A DNA stretch of 64,000 bases. Source: Tamarix chinensis. Lineage: Eukaryota > Streptophyta > Magnoliopsida > Caryophyllales > Tamaricaceae. The stretch is from the NCBI GenBank assembly GCA_030549775.1, contig CM060177.1:58282638-58346637 (forward strand), given 5' to 3'. Position numbers and translations under genes: made by a program. Each line of letters begins with the position of its first letter. Within the stretch, counting starts at the first letter, position 1. The notes under the pieces are model-generated. The model saw only the letters and a list, made by a program, of their open reading frames with translations, ran no database searches and was not told where the DNA came from. Of this stretch, positions 51,353 to 62,206 are shown piece after piece.

Positions 51353-51354
<2 letters not shown>

Positions 51355-51396
<42 letters not shown>

Positions 51397-51445
51397 TATT
51401 ATTATTATTACTATTGAAGGTCGAAGCCCTATTTTTTCTATTTCA

Positions 51446-51490
<45 letters not shown>

Positions 51491-51721
51491 TCAATGTAGG
51501 GTTGAAACCTTACTTTACATTATTTTCAATTAATACTATTATTATTATTATTATTTCAATGTAGGGTCAAAACCCAACTTTACATTATTTTCAATTAATA
51601 TCATTATTATTATTATTATTATTTCATAATAATATTATTACTTTTATTATTAATATTATTACTATTATTATTATTCATATTCATATTATTACCATCATTA
51701 TTATTATCATTATTACTATTA

Positions 51722-51774
<53 letters not shown>

Positions 51775-51900
51775 TCGGTGAAGGGTCGAAGCCTTTATTT
51801 CACAATTATTTTAAATTTTACCATTATTATTATTATTATTGTTATTATTATCATTATTATTATTTTTAGCAATATTATTATTATTAGGGTAAAATATTCA
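51355..51900 (+). repeat. ATT trinucleotide microsatellite region
   Basis: Several long (ATT)n runs, the longest at about 51721-51774, are separated by short copies of a phrase like CAATGTAGGGTYRAAACC (51493, 51558, 51776 in variant form). It is thus a compound array: the spacer phrase repeats with the microsatellite. It lies in the solo LTR. Length is probably variable between individuals. Confidence 0.9.
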
Positions 51901-53444
51901 AACCTTACACTATCATCCTTTCCAATATTACTATTATTACTTTTATCCTTTGCTAAATTAGTATTTAGTTAGTGTTACTATTATGATATTATTATTTTTT
52001 CTAAAACCCTAATCTAAGAATAAATTAGGAAATAATAGTATTTTTTGGTAGGATAAAATCTAATCCTTTGTTTTTCCCTATTATAGGTGAGACAAGTCAA
52101 AACTCTAAGGAGGCGTAGGAGCATGCTGTAAGACCAGTGTCATATTAGGTAAGGGTGTAGCTAAGGCCTTATGTATGTAATGTGTTTTGTATGCCTTGTA
52201 TGCCATATGTCATGATGTATTATGTATCTTATGCTTATCTTTATAACTATTTTATGTGTAGGGTAGTTTGGAGTTGAGGTATGCTTAGGTGCCTTCTTAT
52301 TGTATATGTTGATATGTATATGTGGTGAAATATGATGTAGCCCTTTAAGACATGCATGTGAGGATGTTTAATATGGGATTGTGGTGTGGAAAGATGAAAA
52401 AGAAAAATGGGAGAGTGAGATGACTAAAGGGATGTAATTTGGCTAATATAGGTGGAATTGACCTAAGTGTCCCATGATCCATAAGTGGATGAACAAAAAG
52501 GGAATTTTAAATAAAATAAAAGAGTGGAAGAATCTAGGGTTCTGCATGGAGGAATCTATGTTTTGCATAGAGGAATCTAGGATTTTTCATGGGAGAATCT
52601 AGGGTTTACATGGGAGCTTTAGGGGTTTGCATGAAAAAGTTCAAAGGGTTGCATAAGATATATAAAGTTTGCATGGGAATGAATTTTACATATGGAAAGT
52701 TTATTTGAGGTGTGAGGAAGGTAATGGAAAAGTTGTTTAGGTGATTTGGAGCTTTGGGTGAAAATAGTATGTGGGAAAAAATAAAGGTGCATAGGAAACT
52801 GAGCTAGGGTGTGGGAAGAAACCCTAATATGAGAAGGTAGTAAAAAGGGAAAAATAAATGAGAGTGAGTGGAGTACGAGATGAGGATGGAAATGATCATG
52901 TGAGGGATGAGGATGATCACCATGGAAAGGTAAGAGTGGAAGGTGAAAAACAAAGGGGTGACATGTGGAAAGGAGGATGTTAGGGTTTGATGTGGCCAAC
53001 TAGAGTTTCTTGTGACTACTTAGGGTTTTATAGTCACGCGTGTACTTGGTGAGTAAAATGAGTTGATGAGGGTTGAACCCAATGGTTATGATGAGTACGG
53101 TGTTAAAATAATTTAGTCTTGTGAAGTGGAGTAGGGTGGACCACATAGGTCCAAATTAGGGTTTTTGGAGGAAACCCTAGAGTGAGGTAGTGAGTGGACT
53201 TGGAGGTGTAAGGTAGTGGGCCTTGGCCCATATACATAGGAGTTGGGCCACTAGTGTGATCTAGAGTAAGGAGGAAAGGTTGTTAGAGCAAGCTAGGAGG
53301 TGTAGGAATCTTATGATATGGGATGGGTCCGTGGGAGGATAGGTGCAGAGAGAATTAGTCATGCATGTTTAGGGTGAAACTTCTAAATAAGACATTGTAA
53401 GACATTAATCATGTAAAGTGGAAGATTATTGATTCGGGCCCAAA

Positions 53445-53792
53445 CCGATCCACCAGTAAGAAATAGTGGTTAGGGCGTCCCGCCCTATAAGTGCCCAATC
53501 CACTGGTTATAATAGTGGTTAGGTGCATTTTTCCCTATAAGTGACCGCTCCACCGACTATAATAGTGGGAGATCCCGAGCTCAACAAACCAAACCCTGAG
53601 TTTGCTAACACACATAAATGACACTAAGTACTTACAATGGAACACCATGCGAGCAAGGGCCAAAACGATCCACCGATAATTAATAGTGGTTAGGGTGTTC
53701 CGCCCTATAAGTGACCGATCCACTGGCAATAATAGTGGTTAGGTGCATGTTGCCCTATAAGTGACCGATCCACCGGCTAAAATAGTGGGGTT
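53445..53792 (+). repeat. Hairpin-unit blocks in the 4.7-kb solo LTR
   Basis: Two blocks of three units each. Units: CCACCAGTAAGAAATAGTGG (53450), CCACTGGTTATAATAGTGG (53500), CCACCGACTATAATAGTGG (53551); then CCACCGATAATTAATAGTGG (53671), CCACTGGCAATAATAGTGG (53720) and CCACCGGCTAAAATAGTGG (53770). The arms CCACY and AGTGG can pair. The spacer TTAGGYRCRT-T-GCCCTATAAGTGACC separates them at about 50 bp. This copy is the most regular in the window. Confidence 0.9.
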
Positions 53793-54509
53793 CCTATACT
53801 TGCATAGATTGGTAAATTGCATGGTGTGAAATGAGTTTTGATGAGAGATTAATTAATTTATTAATCTAGACTATAAATAGGCCTTTATGTATTTACTTGA
53901 ATCATCGTATGCTATTACATTATCATGTTGGAATATATGCTTTTGTATAATGGCCCTAGTGTGTGGTTACCTTACTCAGTACGTAGCTTACTACTACCCA
54001 TTTTATGGGTGCTGTTCATTCCTATGAGCATAAGACCCTTCTAACTTTGTGTAGGAGGGTTGGTGATGCTTATTTTGATGCCTTTGACGTTCATGAGGCA
54101 TCGGGTAGGGTTGAGTGCTAAGTTCAGACTCGACACGAAGATCGAGAGTAGTGTGGCCGGATTTCCTTTATATGAATTTCTAATTTATGTTTTGAGTTTT
54201 CTAAATTTATCTTTTACCGTTTGTAAACTTGTTTCCTCTTAAGGAACTTTGACTATGTACACTGGTTTATAACTCTTTAACTTCACACTCTAAATTCTAC
54301 TTTATAATCAATTAATGCAAAATTGAATCCTTATTTAGTTTTGATTTATATTGACCATGAAATCTCTTTTAGCCTTAGCACTTGGTACTGAAACAGTAGG
54401 AGTGAACTGATCTTGTACTAAGCGTGATGGTAGCATTCTCAAAATTCACCAGCTCTAATTTATTGCTTCTGTTTTAAAAAAATAGTGAATTTTGGGGTGT
54501 TACACTAGC

Positions 54510-55582
54510 AATCCAACATTCATATATGCACACTACACATAGTGTACAGGCTAATTAAATATTCCTTTTTGACACCCTTGTTCTTTGAACAAGAGTTACC
54601 ATCACATCAGGCCATCTCTGGGTTATCCCTTTCAATCCAATAGAAGCATAGGCATTCTTTAATAGATTCTTCACTCTTGGACATGCAAACAGAAGATGGG
54701 CGAGGGATTAATTGGTATCACAAAAACAACATGTCAGATTCCCCACATTTGAATACTTACTAAGATTATCCTTAGTGGGGGGCCTGTTATGAGCAGCAAT
54801 CCATAGTAGGATCTTGTGTTTTGGGTTAGCATTATTCATCGAGACAGTTTTCCAGAAACACACTAGATTACCTCTATGCCGATCAAAGACTACACTAATT
54901 TTATATGTATGAGAAGGAGTGATGGTGTGAAACACAAGTTAGAGAGTATCTTTTATCTTGAACAACTTTCTAATAATCCAAGATGCAGTGGTTAGAAGAT
55001 TAGAATTCCATATGGACTCTCCTTTTATATAGAAACTATGAATCCATTTCATGCATAAGCTGTTTTTATCCTGAGCTATATGCCACAAATGTTTTCCCAC
55101 TGCTGCTATATTCCAGACTTGAAGATCTAGCATCCCTAGGCCACCCTCCTATTTTGGAAGACAAATTGTGAACCAGGAAATCAATGCACGTTCGAAAGGC
55201 CCAACTTTCCCCATCCACAGAAAGATCCTGCATACACTTATAATCTTATGGATGAGTTTTTTGGGAAGAATAAGTATCAGGCTCCAATACATCTGTATGC
55301 CACACATGACTTATCTAAGCAGCTGCAATATTCCTAACATAAGGCAATAATCTTGTGGACCAGTGTTGCATTCTGCTAGTGATTTTCCCAACCAAATCCA
55401 TCATTTGATTTGATCTTAATCGAGCAGAAGAAAGAGGGTTCCCCAGGTATATAAAAGGCATGGTGCCCTCAGGGAAAGAAATGAATTCTATTATTTGATG
55501 CTTCACCCTCTTTGGTACCCCTCCAAAATAAATGGAACTTTTCCCTAGGCTAATGTGTAGGTCTGATGTACTATTGAACTGA
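54510..55582 (-). pseudogene. C-terminal fragment of LINE ORF2 (RT end and zf-RVT domain)
   Basis: Read leftward from 55582: SLGKSSIYFGGVPKRVKHQI, then PFIYLGNPLSSARL near 55450, then LDLQVWNIAAVGKHLWHIA near 55125. A zf-RVT region follows at 54870-54710 with KHKILLWIAAHNRPPTKDNL and a cysteine pair at its end. These are the parts downstream of the catalytic FADD motif in plant L1-type LINEs; the catalytic core lies beyond the truncation and is missing. Stops and shifts separate the pieces. Confidence 0.85.
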
Positions 55583-55597
55583 TGGTTGATCATTATC

Positions 55598-55973
55598 ATT
55601 TGTTGAATTTTGTAGTGTAAAGACAACACCAAGACACATGAGAGTAGAGTGCTTTCACATGCCTAGAGTGAGAATCTATTGGCCTACTTCATCATATTTG
55701 TTCATATTGATGACTTAAAAATTTGATTGGGATGGTAACTTAGTTTTGATGTGTGTAACCTCCAATGAGTTTGATGATGACTTTATGCATTTTTACTTTT
55801 CATTATTTTGAGTCTCAATGAAATGTGTACATTTGATATGTATATTATTAATTCTCTCTTTTGGTTTGTTAAAAGGGTTGGAGCATGTGTTGCATGATAA
55901 TTAGGACTTCTCATACATTTTAAGGTTGAGTTACTTGAAATCACGCAATGGTTCAAACATGGGGATGTTTAAT
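55598..55973 (+). other. 3' end of the Athila-like interior, with polypurine-like tract
   Basis: This rejoins the interior broken at 49557 and leads to the 3' LTR. Just before the LTR, AAACATGGGGATGTTTAAT (55955-55973) contains the GGGG core expected of a polypurine tract, though two pyrimidines interrupt it. No coding content is seen. Confidence 0.6.
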
Positions 55974-56425
55974 TGGTGCATAATCTATGGAATTACTTGA
56001 CATATCTTGACCCAACTTTCTATATTTGTTATGACAATTTAACCTGTTTCATCAAGTTTTCTCAATTAGCCTAGTTTTATAGAAAAAGATAAAATGAAGG
56101 TAATTTAGGATAATAACAAAGGATAAGAAGGCAATACAAGAGGAAAGCTTAAATTTATGGAAATATGGATTTACCATCATGTAATACCCCAAAAGAGAAG
56201 TCATATGATGAAAAATCAAGTCAAGATAACCAATAAAGAGGAAATATGGGGCCCTAGTATGTATGGAAATGCAACCTATATTTTCTTGGTTCTCCTTCCA
56301 TGTGCTCATTTAATTCATCTCATATGCATAATGTTAGAGCAAGAATATGGGTGCTCTATATTTACAAACACATAATATATATTTGCCATATTTTCGAAAT
56401 CATTTGTATGGCTTTTTGTCTATAT
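55974..56425 (+). repeat. 3' LTR of the Athila-like element, first part
   Basis: It begins TGGTGCATAATCTATGG and follows the 5' LTR from 43741, sharing CATATCTTGACC and CCATCATGTAA. It stops within a TATAT stretch at the Copia insertion and resumes at 62207. Confidence 0.85.
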
Positions 56426-57600
56426 TGTTGCAGAAATAGTGTGGCTTTAGAGAGATCCACACCAAATTGAGATTAACATGATTATGCACAATTGAGAACT
56501 CACATACAAAATAAAATAATTTAGGAAAAATTAGAGATCATTACTCTTACTCTAGTGTAATTACAATATGATTAAACTAATAAGTCACTTAATTACACAA
56601 ATATAGATTTGTCTTTGAATGGATAATTCTATGGACAAGAAGAAGTTCGCGCACATGACTCTCGATGACTAGGTTTCACTACTATAAAAAGAGAAACAAT
56701 AACGGAACATTAATAAAGGTGGTATGAAAACCGTTGCCAAACGTGTAAAAATTAATGCGCAGGATAGTTTTGATAATGGTTATAGTTCAAAACTGTTATT
56801 AAAAACCCAATGCTAAAATTTACACGGTAGTTTTAATAACAGTATATAGAAAATAGTTATAAAAAGCTCCTTCAATCACGGTTTCTAAAATAATCGTTGT
56901 CAAAAGCCCCATTGGTTTTAATAACGGTACCTACAAGAACCGTTATTAAAACTCCACATTCCACCTTTTATTTTGTTTAGTTCTATTTCATGCCTAAAAT
57001 TTCAGACTCTACACCTTTCCTCTCTTACTCTCCTTCTTTTGCAAACCCTTGCACCACCACACCGTGCACCTCTCAAGTCAGGGAAACGACCACTTGTTCT
57101 TTTTCGCATCGCCAACTCTCCTCTTCCTTGCAACATCACACCTCTGCTATTCTCAGCTTTACATGTGTTGTCATTCTTCCGCACCTAGCCATCACTTCTT
57201 CTTTCTTCCTCTGCTATGCTCATAGGTGGTCACCTCTCTCCTCTTGTTCGTCGCTGGTTTTCTTACTCTCCATTGCTCCTTTTATGTATGTTTTTGTTCT
57301 TCAGCATGTAACATGTCTCCTTTTATTGAAGGAAAAACCCTATAGAGTAAAATAGTGTGTTTCAGAAACAAGGAAAAACATGGTGCATATTTTGAAAACA
57401 TGAGACCCCCGTGTTTATTTCCTTACTTTTGAATTTTTTTCTAAAACACATCAAGAATTCATCTAGGAAATATGGTCCCTCTTTAATAATAGCCCCAAGC
57501 GTGTTTCTCACACAGAGCTCTAACTTACACCAAACTTTTCTAACACATGTACATACCAACAAAATGTTAAGCTGTGCTTAAATACTTAGCTAAAACTAGA
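56426..57600 (-). repeat. 3' LTR of the Copia element, carrying an insertion
   Basis: Plus-strand start TGTTGCAGAAATAGTG. It aligns with 61664-62206 except for the segment 56679-57310. The host sequence GGTTTCA|ACATGTCT, intact at 61912-61926, is split there. Confidence 0.87.
56679..57310. mobile_element. CACTA-like insertion in the Copia LTR, right end lost or atypical
   Basis: At the left junction the sequence reads CACTACTATAAAAAGAG, like the CACTACAAGAAA ends of plant CACTA (En/Spm) elements. Repeated subterminal motifs follow, such as AACCGTT, TTTTAATAACGG and its complement, between 56700 and 56960. A perfect 14-bp inverted repeat with a 10-base loop lies at 56915-56952. The right part (about 56960-57310) is pyrimidine-rich and unlike a transposon; it may be captured host sequence. 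No TAGTG end or 3-bp TSD is evident at 57310. No transposase is present. Confidence 0.52.
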
Positions 57601-57613
57601 AATTCTCCACCTT
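57601..57613 (-). other. Polypurine tract of the Copia element
   Basis: The minus strand reads AAGGTGGAGAATT directly before the 3' LTR, close to the AAGGTGGAGATT tract typical of plant Copia elements. It confirms the minus orientation. Confidence 0.82.
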
Positions 57614-60600
57614 GACACAATATTTTTGATGCATACATATAAAGACCTCTAAAAAAAAGTAGTCTAATAAAGGACTCCATGGATTACGAACACCAATAAG
57701 ATCCAAGAAAGACTTGAACTTACCCATGGTTAATGGCTTCATTAGCATATCATCTAGATTATCTACAATACCCACTTTCTCCAACATAACTTTTCTTGCA
57801 ATAATAATACCCTAGATAAAGTGATACCTAATGTCAGTATTCTTTGTTTGATGATGGAAAGACTTCTAATTCTTCATTAAACAAATATCACTTTGGCTAT
57901 CACCACGAACAACTAGAGCACCATGACTAAACCCCAGACCTTATCCTAAACCACCAAGCAACAAAACTATGTAAAATCCTTGGTTGTAGCCATATACCCT
58001 GCCTTAATAGTGGACAAGGCCATCACATCTTACAATAAAGACCTCCAGCTAATAGTTGAAGCAGTAAGAAAAAAAAACATATCCACTGGTGGATGTCCTT
58101 TTATCAAGGTCTCCACCATAATTTGAGTCACAAATCTAACTAGTGAATTAGTTGATCTCTCAAACTCAATATTTGTTGATGTTATTTCCTTCAAGTATCT
58201 AAGGATCCACTTCACTACTTGCTAGTGAGCCTTTCTCGGATTTACCATATCACCTCACAATATGAACAACTTGAGCAATATTAGGCTAGGTACACACCAT
58301 TGCATACATGATACAACCAACAACATTTAAACATGGAACAATTTCCATAAACTCCTCTTCCTCTTTAGATTTAAGAAAATCTAAAGCATACAATCTAAAG
58401 TGAGTAGCCAATGGAGTGCTCACCATCTTGGCATTTACTATATGAAATCTCTCTAGGACCTTGTTCACATAGGAATCCTGTGATAAGTACAAAATCTTCT
58501 CCTCACAATTTCTAATGATCTACATGCTAATGATCCTCTTTGCAACACCAAGATCCTTCATCTTAAACTCACTCTTTAGTATTACCTTTACGTTATCAAC
58601 ATTAGTCATATCTTTTACTACAACAAGCATAGCATCAACATATAGCTAAAGATACACAAAAGATCCACTCTCCATCTCCTTCATGTATACACAACCATCA
58701 TACTTGCATCTAAAGAAACCATCTTTAAGTATAAAATAATCAAATCATTTATACCATTGTGTAGGAGACTACTTCAAATAGTATGATGACTTGTTCAATA
58801 GGCACACATGATCACGCATCCCCTCAATTATAAACCCTTCAGGCTATCCTATTTAAATCTCCTCCTTGAGCTCACCATGTAAAAAAAGTAGTTTTAACAT
58901 CCAACTACTCCAACTCAAAATCATGCATAGCTATAAGTGCAAGTAAGGTATAGATAGAAGTATATCTAACCATAGGAGAAACTACCTCATTATAGCTGGC
59001 TTGGAATCTGACTAAATCTATATCAAACTAAATCACCCTTATACCTCGGTCTCTTAACTCGTACAACTCTCTTTTAAAAATTTTACACCTATTTGTAATC
59101 AACAATCTTTTTATTCCATAGTGGTTTCACAAGTTATCATGTCTAATTCTTCAATAAGGACTCCATCTCCTCCTCCATAGTAGCACACCGCTCAAAAACA
59201 TCAGTTCTCTGAATATCCTCAAAGAATGATATTGGCTTATGCATATCAACAACTTTTTATGCACTAGATAAAGCATAACCAGCTAATTATTCATAACCAT
59301 AGCTAATTGGAGGCTCGGTAGTCCACCATTTTCTACCTAGAACAATGCCTCTTGACTCAACGTACTTCCTGGATCCACACACTTTAGGAATAATGGGTCT
59401 ATCAAAAGGGTCTCTATCACCTAACTCAAGCTCAACCTCCACTCAGCCTAAAGAACTCTCCTACTCCACCTTCTTAGCAATATCATCACAATACTCAATC
59501 TTTTGAAGGAAGATACACTTATTGAAAGTAACATCTCTGATGGTTAAGAACTTGGATACAACTAGGTTATATAACCTGTACCTCTTTACTCTGCATGTAA
59601 AATTAAGAAAAGATACACTTCTTGGCTATAGTCTCAAATTTACCATCATTTTCAAAAGCATAAGTAGGACAACTAAAGACATAAAAATTAAAATAATTTA
59701 ATGGCTTGCCAAACCTCAAATCCTATGGTGTCTTCAAAAAATATGCTTCCATATGAACCGCCTCAGCCAAAAAATCTCTATATAGCCCTCCTTGTGATAA
59801 CATACATTAAGCCTTCATAGCCCTCCTTGTGATAACATACATTAAGCCTTCTCTAATAAGGGTTTTTTTTATTTTCTCATCAACCTTAATCATATGTAGT
59901 CATCCAACACAAGCGCAGTGTCTCTATATCCTATGATCTTGGTAGAAATTAGTGAAACTATGCTTAATAAACTCAATACCATTATCTTTCCTAAGACACT
60001 TAACTTAATTTTGGGTATGTTTCTCTATCAAGGTTAACTAGCATTTGAAAACACCAAACACATCATTATTATGCTTTAAGAAATAAATCCATACCTTACT
60101 AGAGAATTCATTAATGATTGTGAGTAAGAACCACAAACGACCTTTAGAAACCACTCTCAACGAACCCTACACATTTGAATGGATATATTCAAGAGGCCCT
60201 CTCGTACTATGCTTAGCTATAGAAAAGCTAACCCTTAATAAACACATAGTGCTCACAAAATTCCATACTACCTGTACTCTACCCATTCAGTAGCCCTCTC
60301 TTAGAGAGCTTATTCAATCCTTTGACACTCATGTGTCCTTGTCTCACATGCTAAAGTCTTGTAACATTTGAATTTGACAAACTTAGCGATGTCATAGTAG
60401 TTGTCTCCATAATAATGGAACCCACCAACTCAAATAGTGTTAAGGCCTACTTCCCCTTCATCACCACTAAGCCCCTTTTGTAACTCTTAGGGAACCATCC
60501 TTAATAGCACACCGATACCCATTATAATCTAAGGAACTCAAATAGATGAGGTTCTTAGTCATCCTTGGGACATGTCTCAAGTCAAATAATGTCTTGACCA

Positions 60601-61420
60601 CACCATCATACATCCTTACCTTCACCGTACCAATCCTAACAGCTTTTGCAAGTAGCATCATAGCACATCAAGATAACTATACCCTAAGTCACCTCAAACT
60701 TTTAAAACCAACTCTATGGGGAGATATATGGTAATAAAACCCAAAATTTATGATTTTCCTATCACTAATCTAGTTCTATTTATCAATGGCCAATAACACA
60801 TCTCCATCACTATAATCATGGGTAACTACAACATCATCCTTTTTACAGAATGACTCACCAAACATAGCACTGGGCTTCATGTTAAGATAAAATTTTCTAG
60901 CATGCTCCTTCTTGTGGCACCAATAATATGTGACATTTTTCTACCAACTCTTTGATTGAGATCTAAACTTTTTAAGGTCACTAGACCTTTAATCCTATGG
61001 ACTCCCCTTGGTACCAATCACTCTCTATGTGATTCCCTAAATGTACCACTGCCATTCAACTTACTATCAATCAACTCCCATTGTAGCAAGGTGAATTTCA
61101 CAACCTTAAAGACTAACTCATCCTTCCCATACAAAATAATCTTACATAACCATTTGAAACTTGTGGGAAACGAATATAGCAACATAATAACCAAATATTC
61201 ATCATCTAATTTAATATCTACATTATGCAAATCCATAAAAGTAGTGTCAAATTCATCCAAATGGCTTTTTGATGATTGATCTCACATAGTTTTAGGAGAT
61301 GAAGATGACTCTTATAAAATAACATATTTTCTACCAATTTTATCATGTGCCATGACTCTTACTTAAACCATAAGGCAACCACCATTGATTCTTTTTCCAC
61401 TTCCGACAATACCTTGTTTG
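57614..61420 (-). pseudogene. Copia gag-pol polyprotein, broken
   Basis: Read leftward. Gag (UBN2-like) lies at 61260-61018 with DLHNVDIKLDDEYLVIMLLY. A protease/pre-integrase part lies at 60661-60467 with VRMYDGVVKTLFDLRHVPRM and NLIYLSSLDYNGY. The integrase zinc-binding start follows near 60360 with H-VRQGHMSVKGLNKLSKRGLL, in which the W before the first H is a TAG stop. The integrase core and RT occupy about 60250-58500. A late RT/RNase H linker lies at 58492-58286 (SQDSYVNKVLERFHIVNAK, MVSTPLATHF). RNase H pieces lie at 58215-58030 (KWILRYLKEIT) and 57787-57596 (DNLDDMLMKPLTMGKFKSF). It is close in layout to Tork/Tnt1-type Copia. No domain remains intact. Confidence 0.87.
59782..59851 (-). 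repeat. 35-bp tandem duplication inside the Copia pol relic
   Basis: ATAGCCCTCCTTGTGATAAC and what follows (59782-59816) is repeated without change from 59817. A 35-base repeat shifts the reading frame, so it arose after the element lost function or helped destroy it. The identity of the copies suggests it is recent. Confidence 0.93.
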
Positions 61421-61650
61421 ATAAATATAATTATATGGTGGAGAGGCCCCTCAAATATATTTCTTTGAATATTTCATCCATTATTGAACTTAGAATCTTT
61501 GAATAACAAGATTCAGCTTTTTCCAACCCTTTTTGGATTAGAATTGCCCACATCATCACTTTCCTTAATCTAAAATTAATGGATCAATTAAACTTCTCAA
61601 TGTCAAATCTTGTACCCATCATAATAACTAGATCTTTTTAACAATGTATA

Positions 61651-61660
61651 TTTGATACCA
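61651..61660 (-). other. Primer binding site of the Copia element
   Basis: The minus strand reads TGGTATCAAA, three bases inside the 5' LTR. It matches the start of the initiator-tRNA-Met site TGGTATCAGAGC with decay at its far end. Confidence 0.75.
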
Positions 61661-61663
61661 AAT

Positions 61664-62206
61664 TATTGAAAACATAGCATGGATTAAGAAAGAACATCAC
61701 CAAATTGACAGTAAAAAGACTATGCATAATTAAGACCTCGCATACAAAATAAAAATTTATGGAAAAATAAAGATCTTTATTCGTGGTCTTGTGCAATTAC
61801 AATATAATTAAACCGATGAAACACGTAATTATATAAATATATACTTCTCTTTAAAGGCAAACTTCTATGGAGAAGAAGAAGACATTAGGACACACAACTC
61901 TTGACAACTAAGGTTTCAACATGTCTTCTATTATATAACAAAAACCAATGAAGCAAAATAGCTTGTTTTGGAAATTAGGAAAAGCACGATTTATATTTTA
62001 GAACATGGGACCACTGTGTTTATTTCCTTACTTTTAAATTTTGCCCAAAACATATCAAGAATTCCTCTAGGAGACGTGGTCTATGTTGAATAGCACACCT
62101 TCTGATGTTTCTCACACAAAACTCAAATTACACAAAACTACTCCAATACATACACAAACTAACACAATGTTATACTGTGCTCAAGTACCTAGCCAAACCT
62201 CACTCG
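61664..62206 (-). repeat. 5' LTR of the Copia element
   Basis: A 543-bp partner of the 3' LTR. On the plus strand it starts TATTGAAAACATAGCATGG, where the other copy has TGTTGCAGAAATAG, and it shares GTGTTTATTTCCTTACTTTT near 62020 and 57410. Confidence 0.87.

Larger units (their letters stand above)
49779..54504 (+). mobile_element. Solo LTR (4.7 kb) of a chromovirus-type element, plus orientation
   Basis: A perfect 5-bp TSD, CTAGC at 49774-49778 and 54505-54509, bounds it. The left end TAAAATACCCCAAAACCC is a decayed TGTAATACCCC, and the right end is GGGGTGTTACA. It is 4726 bp with no coding interior. Parts in order: a pyrimidine-rich segment (50050-51250), a long ATT microsatellite (51355-51780 and beyond), a G-rich middle with repeated GAATCTAGGGTTT phrases near 52530-52620, hairpin blocks (53445-53792), the CCCATTTTATGGG motif (53969-54014) and a U5-like tail. 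It is the longest of the five related LTRs, partly through the microsatellite. Confidence 0.92.
49567..55582 (-). mobile_element. 5'-truncated L1-type LINE, minus strand, split by a solo LTR
   Basis: The 3' end is at the left, with a T-run (the A tail on the minus strand) at 49567-49576 and the LINE-like minus-strand phrase TTGCTTAATAAAATTTTC. The body is 49567-49778 and 54510-55582, interrupted by the 4.7-kb LTR. ATCATTATC at 49558-49566 recurs at 55589-55597; extended leftward the repeat is 15 bp with two mismatches. The right copy lies where LINE homology begins. Only the C-terminal part of ORF2 remains, so 5' truncation was severe. Confidence 0.85.
56426..62206 (-). mobile_element. Copia-type retrotransposon, minus strand
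   Basis: LTRs are 61664-62206 (5', 543 bp) and 56426-57600 (3', 543 bp once a 632-bp insertion is removed). The primer site and polypurine tract are at the expected inner edges. The interior codes gag, protease, integrase, RT and RNase H on the minus strand, in Copia order. TATAT flanks both sides (56421-56425 and 62207-62211), which agrees with a 5-bp TSD but lies in low-complexity sequence. It splits the 3' LTR of the Athila-like element and is therefore younger. All reading frames are broken. Confidence 0.9.

Noticed and set aside
56157..56375. 72-codon plus-strand frame
   Set aside because: It lies entirely in the Athila-like 3' LTR, and the matching part of the 5' LTR does not keep the frame.
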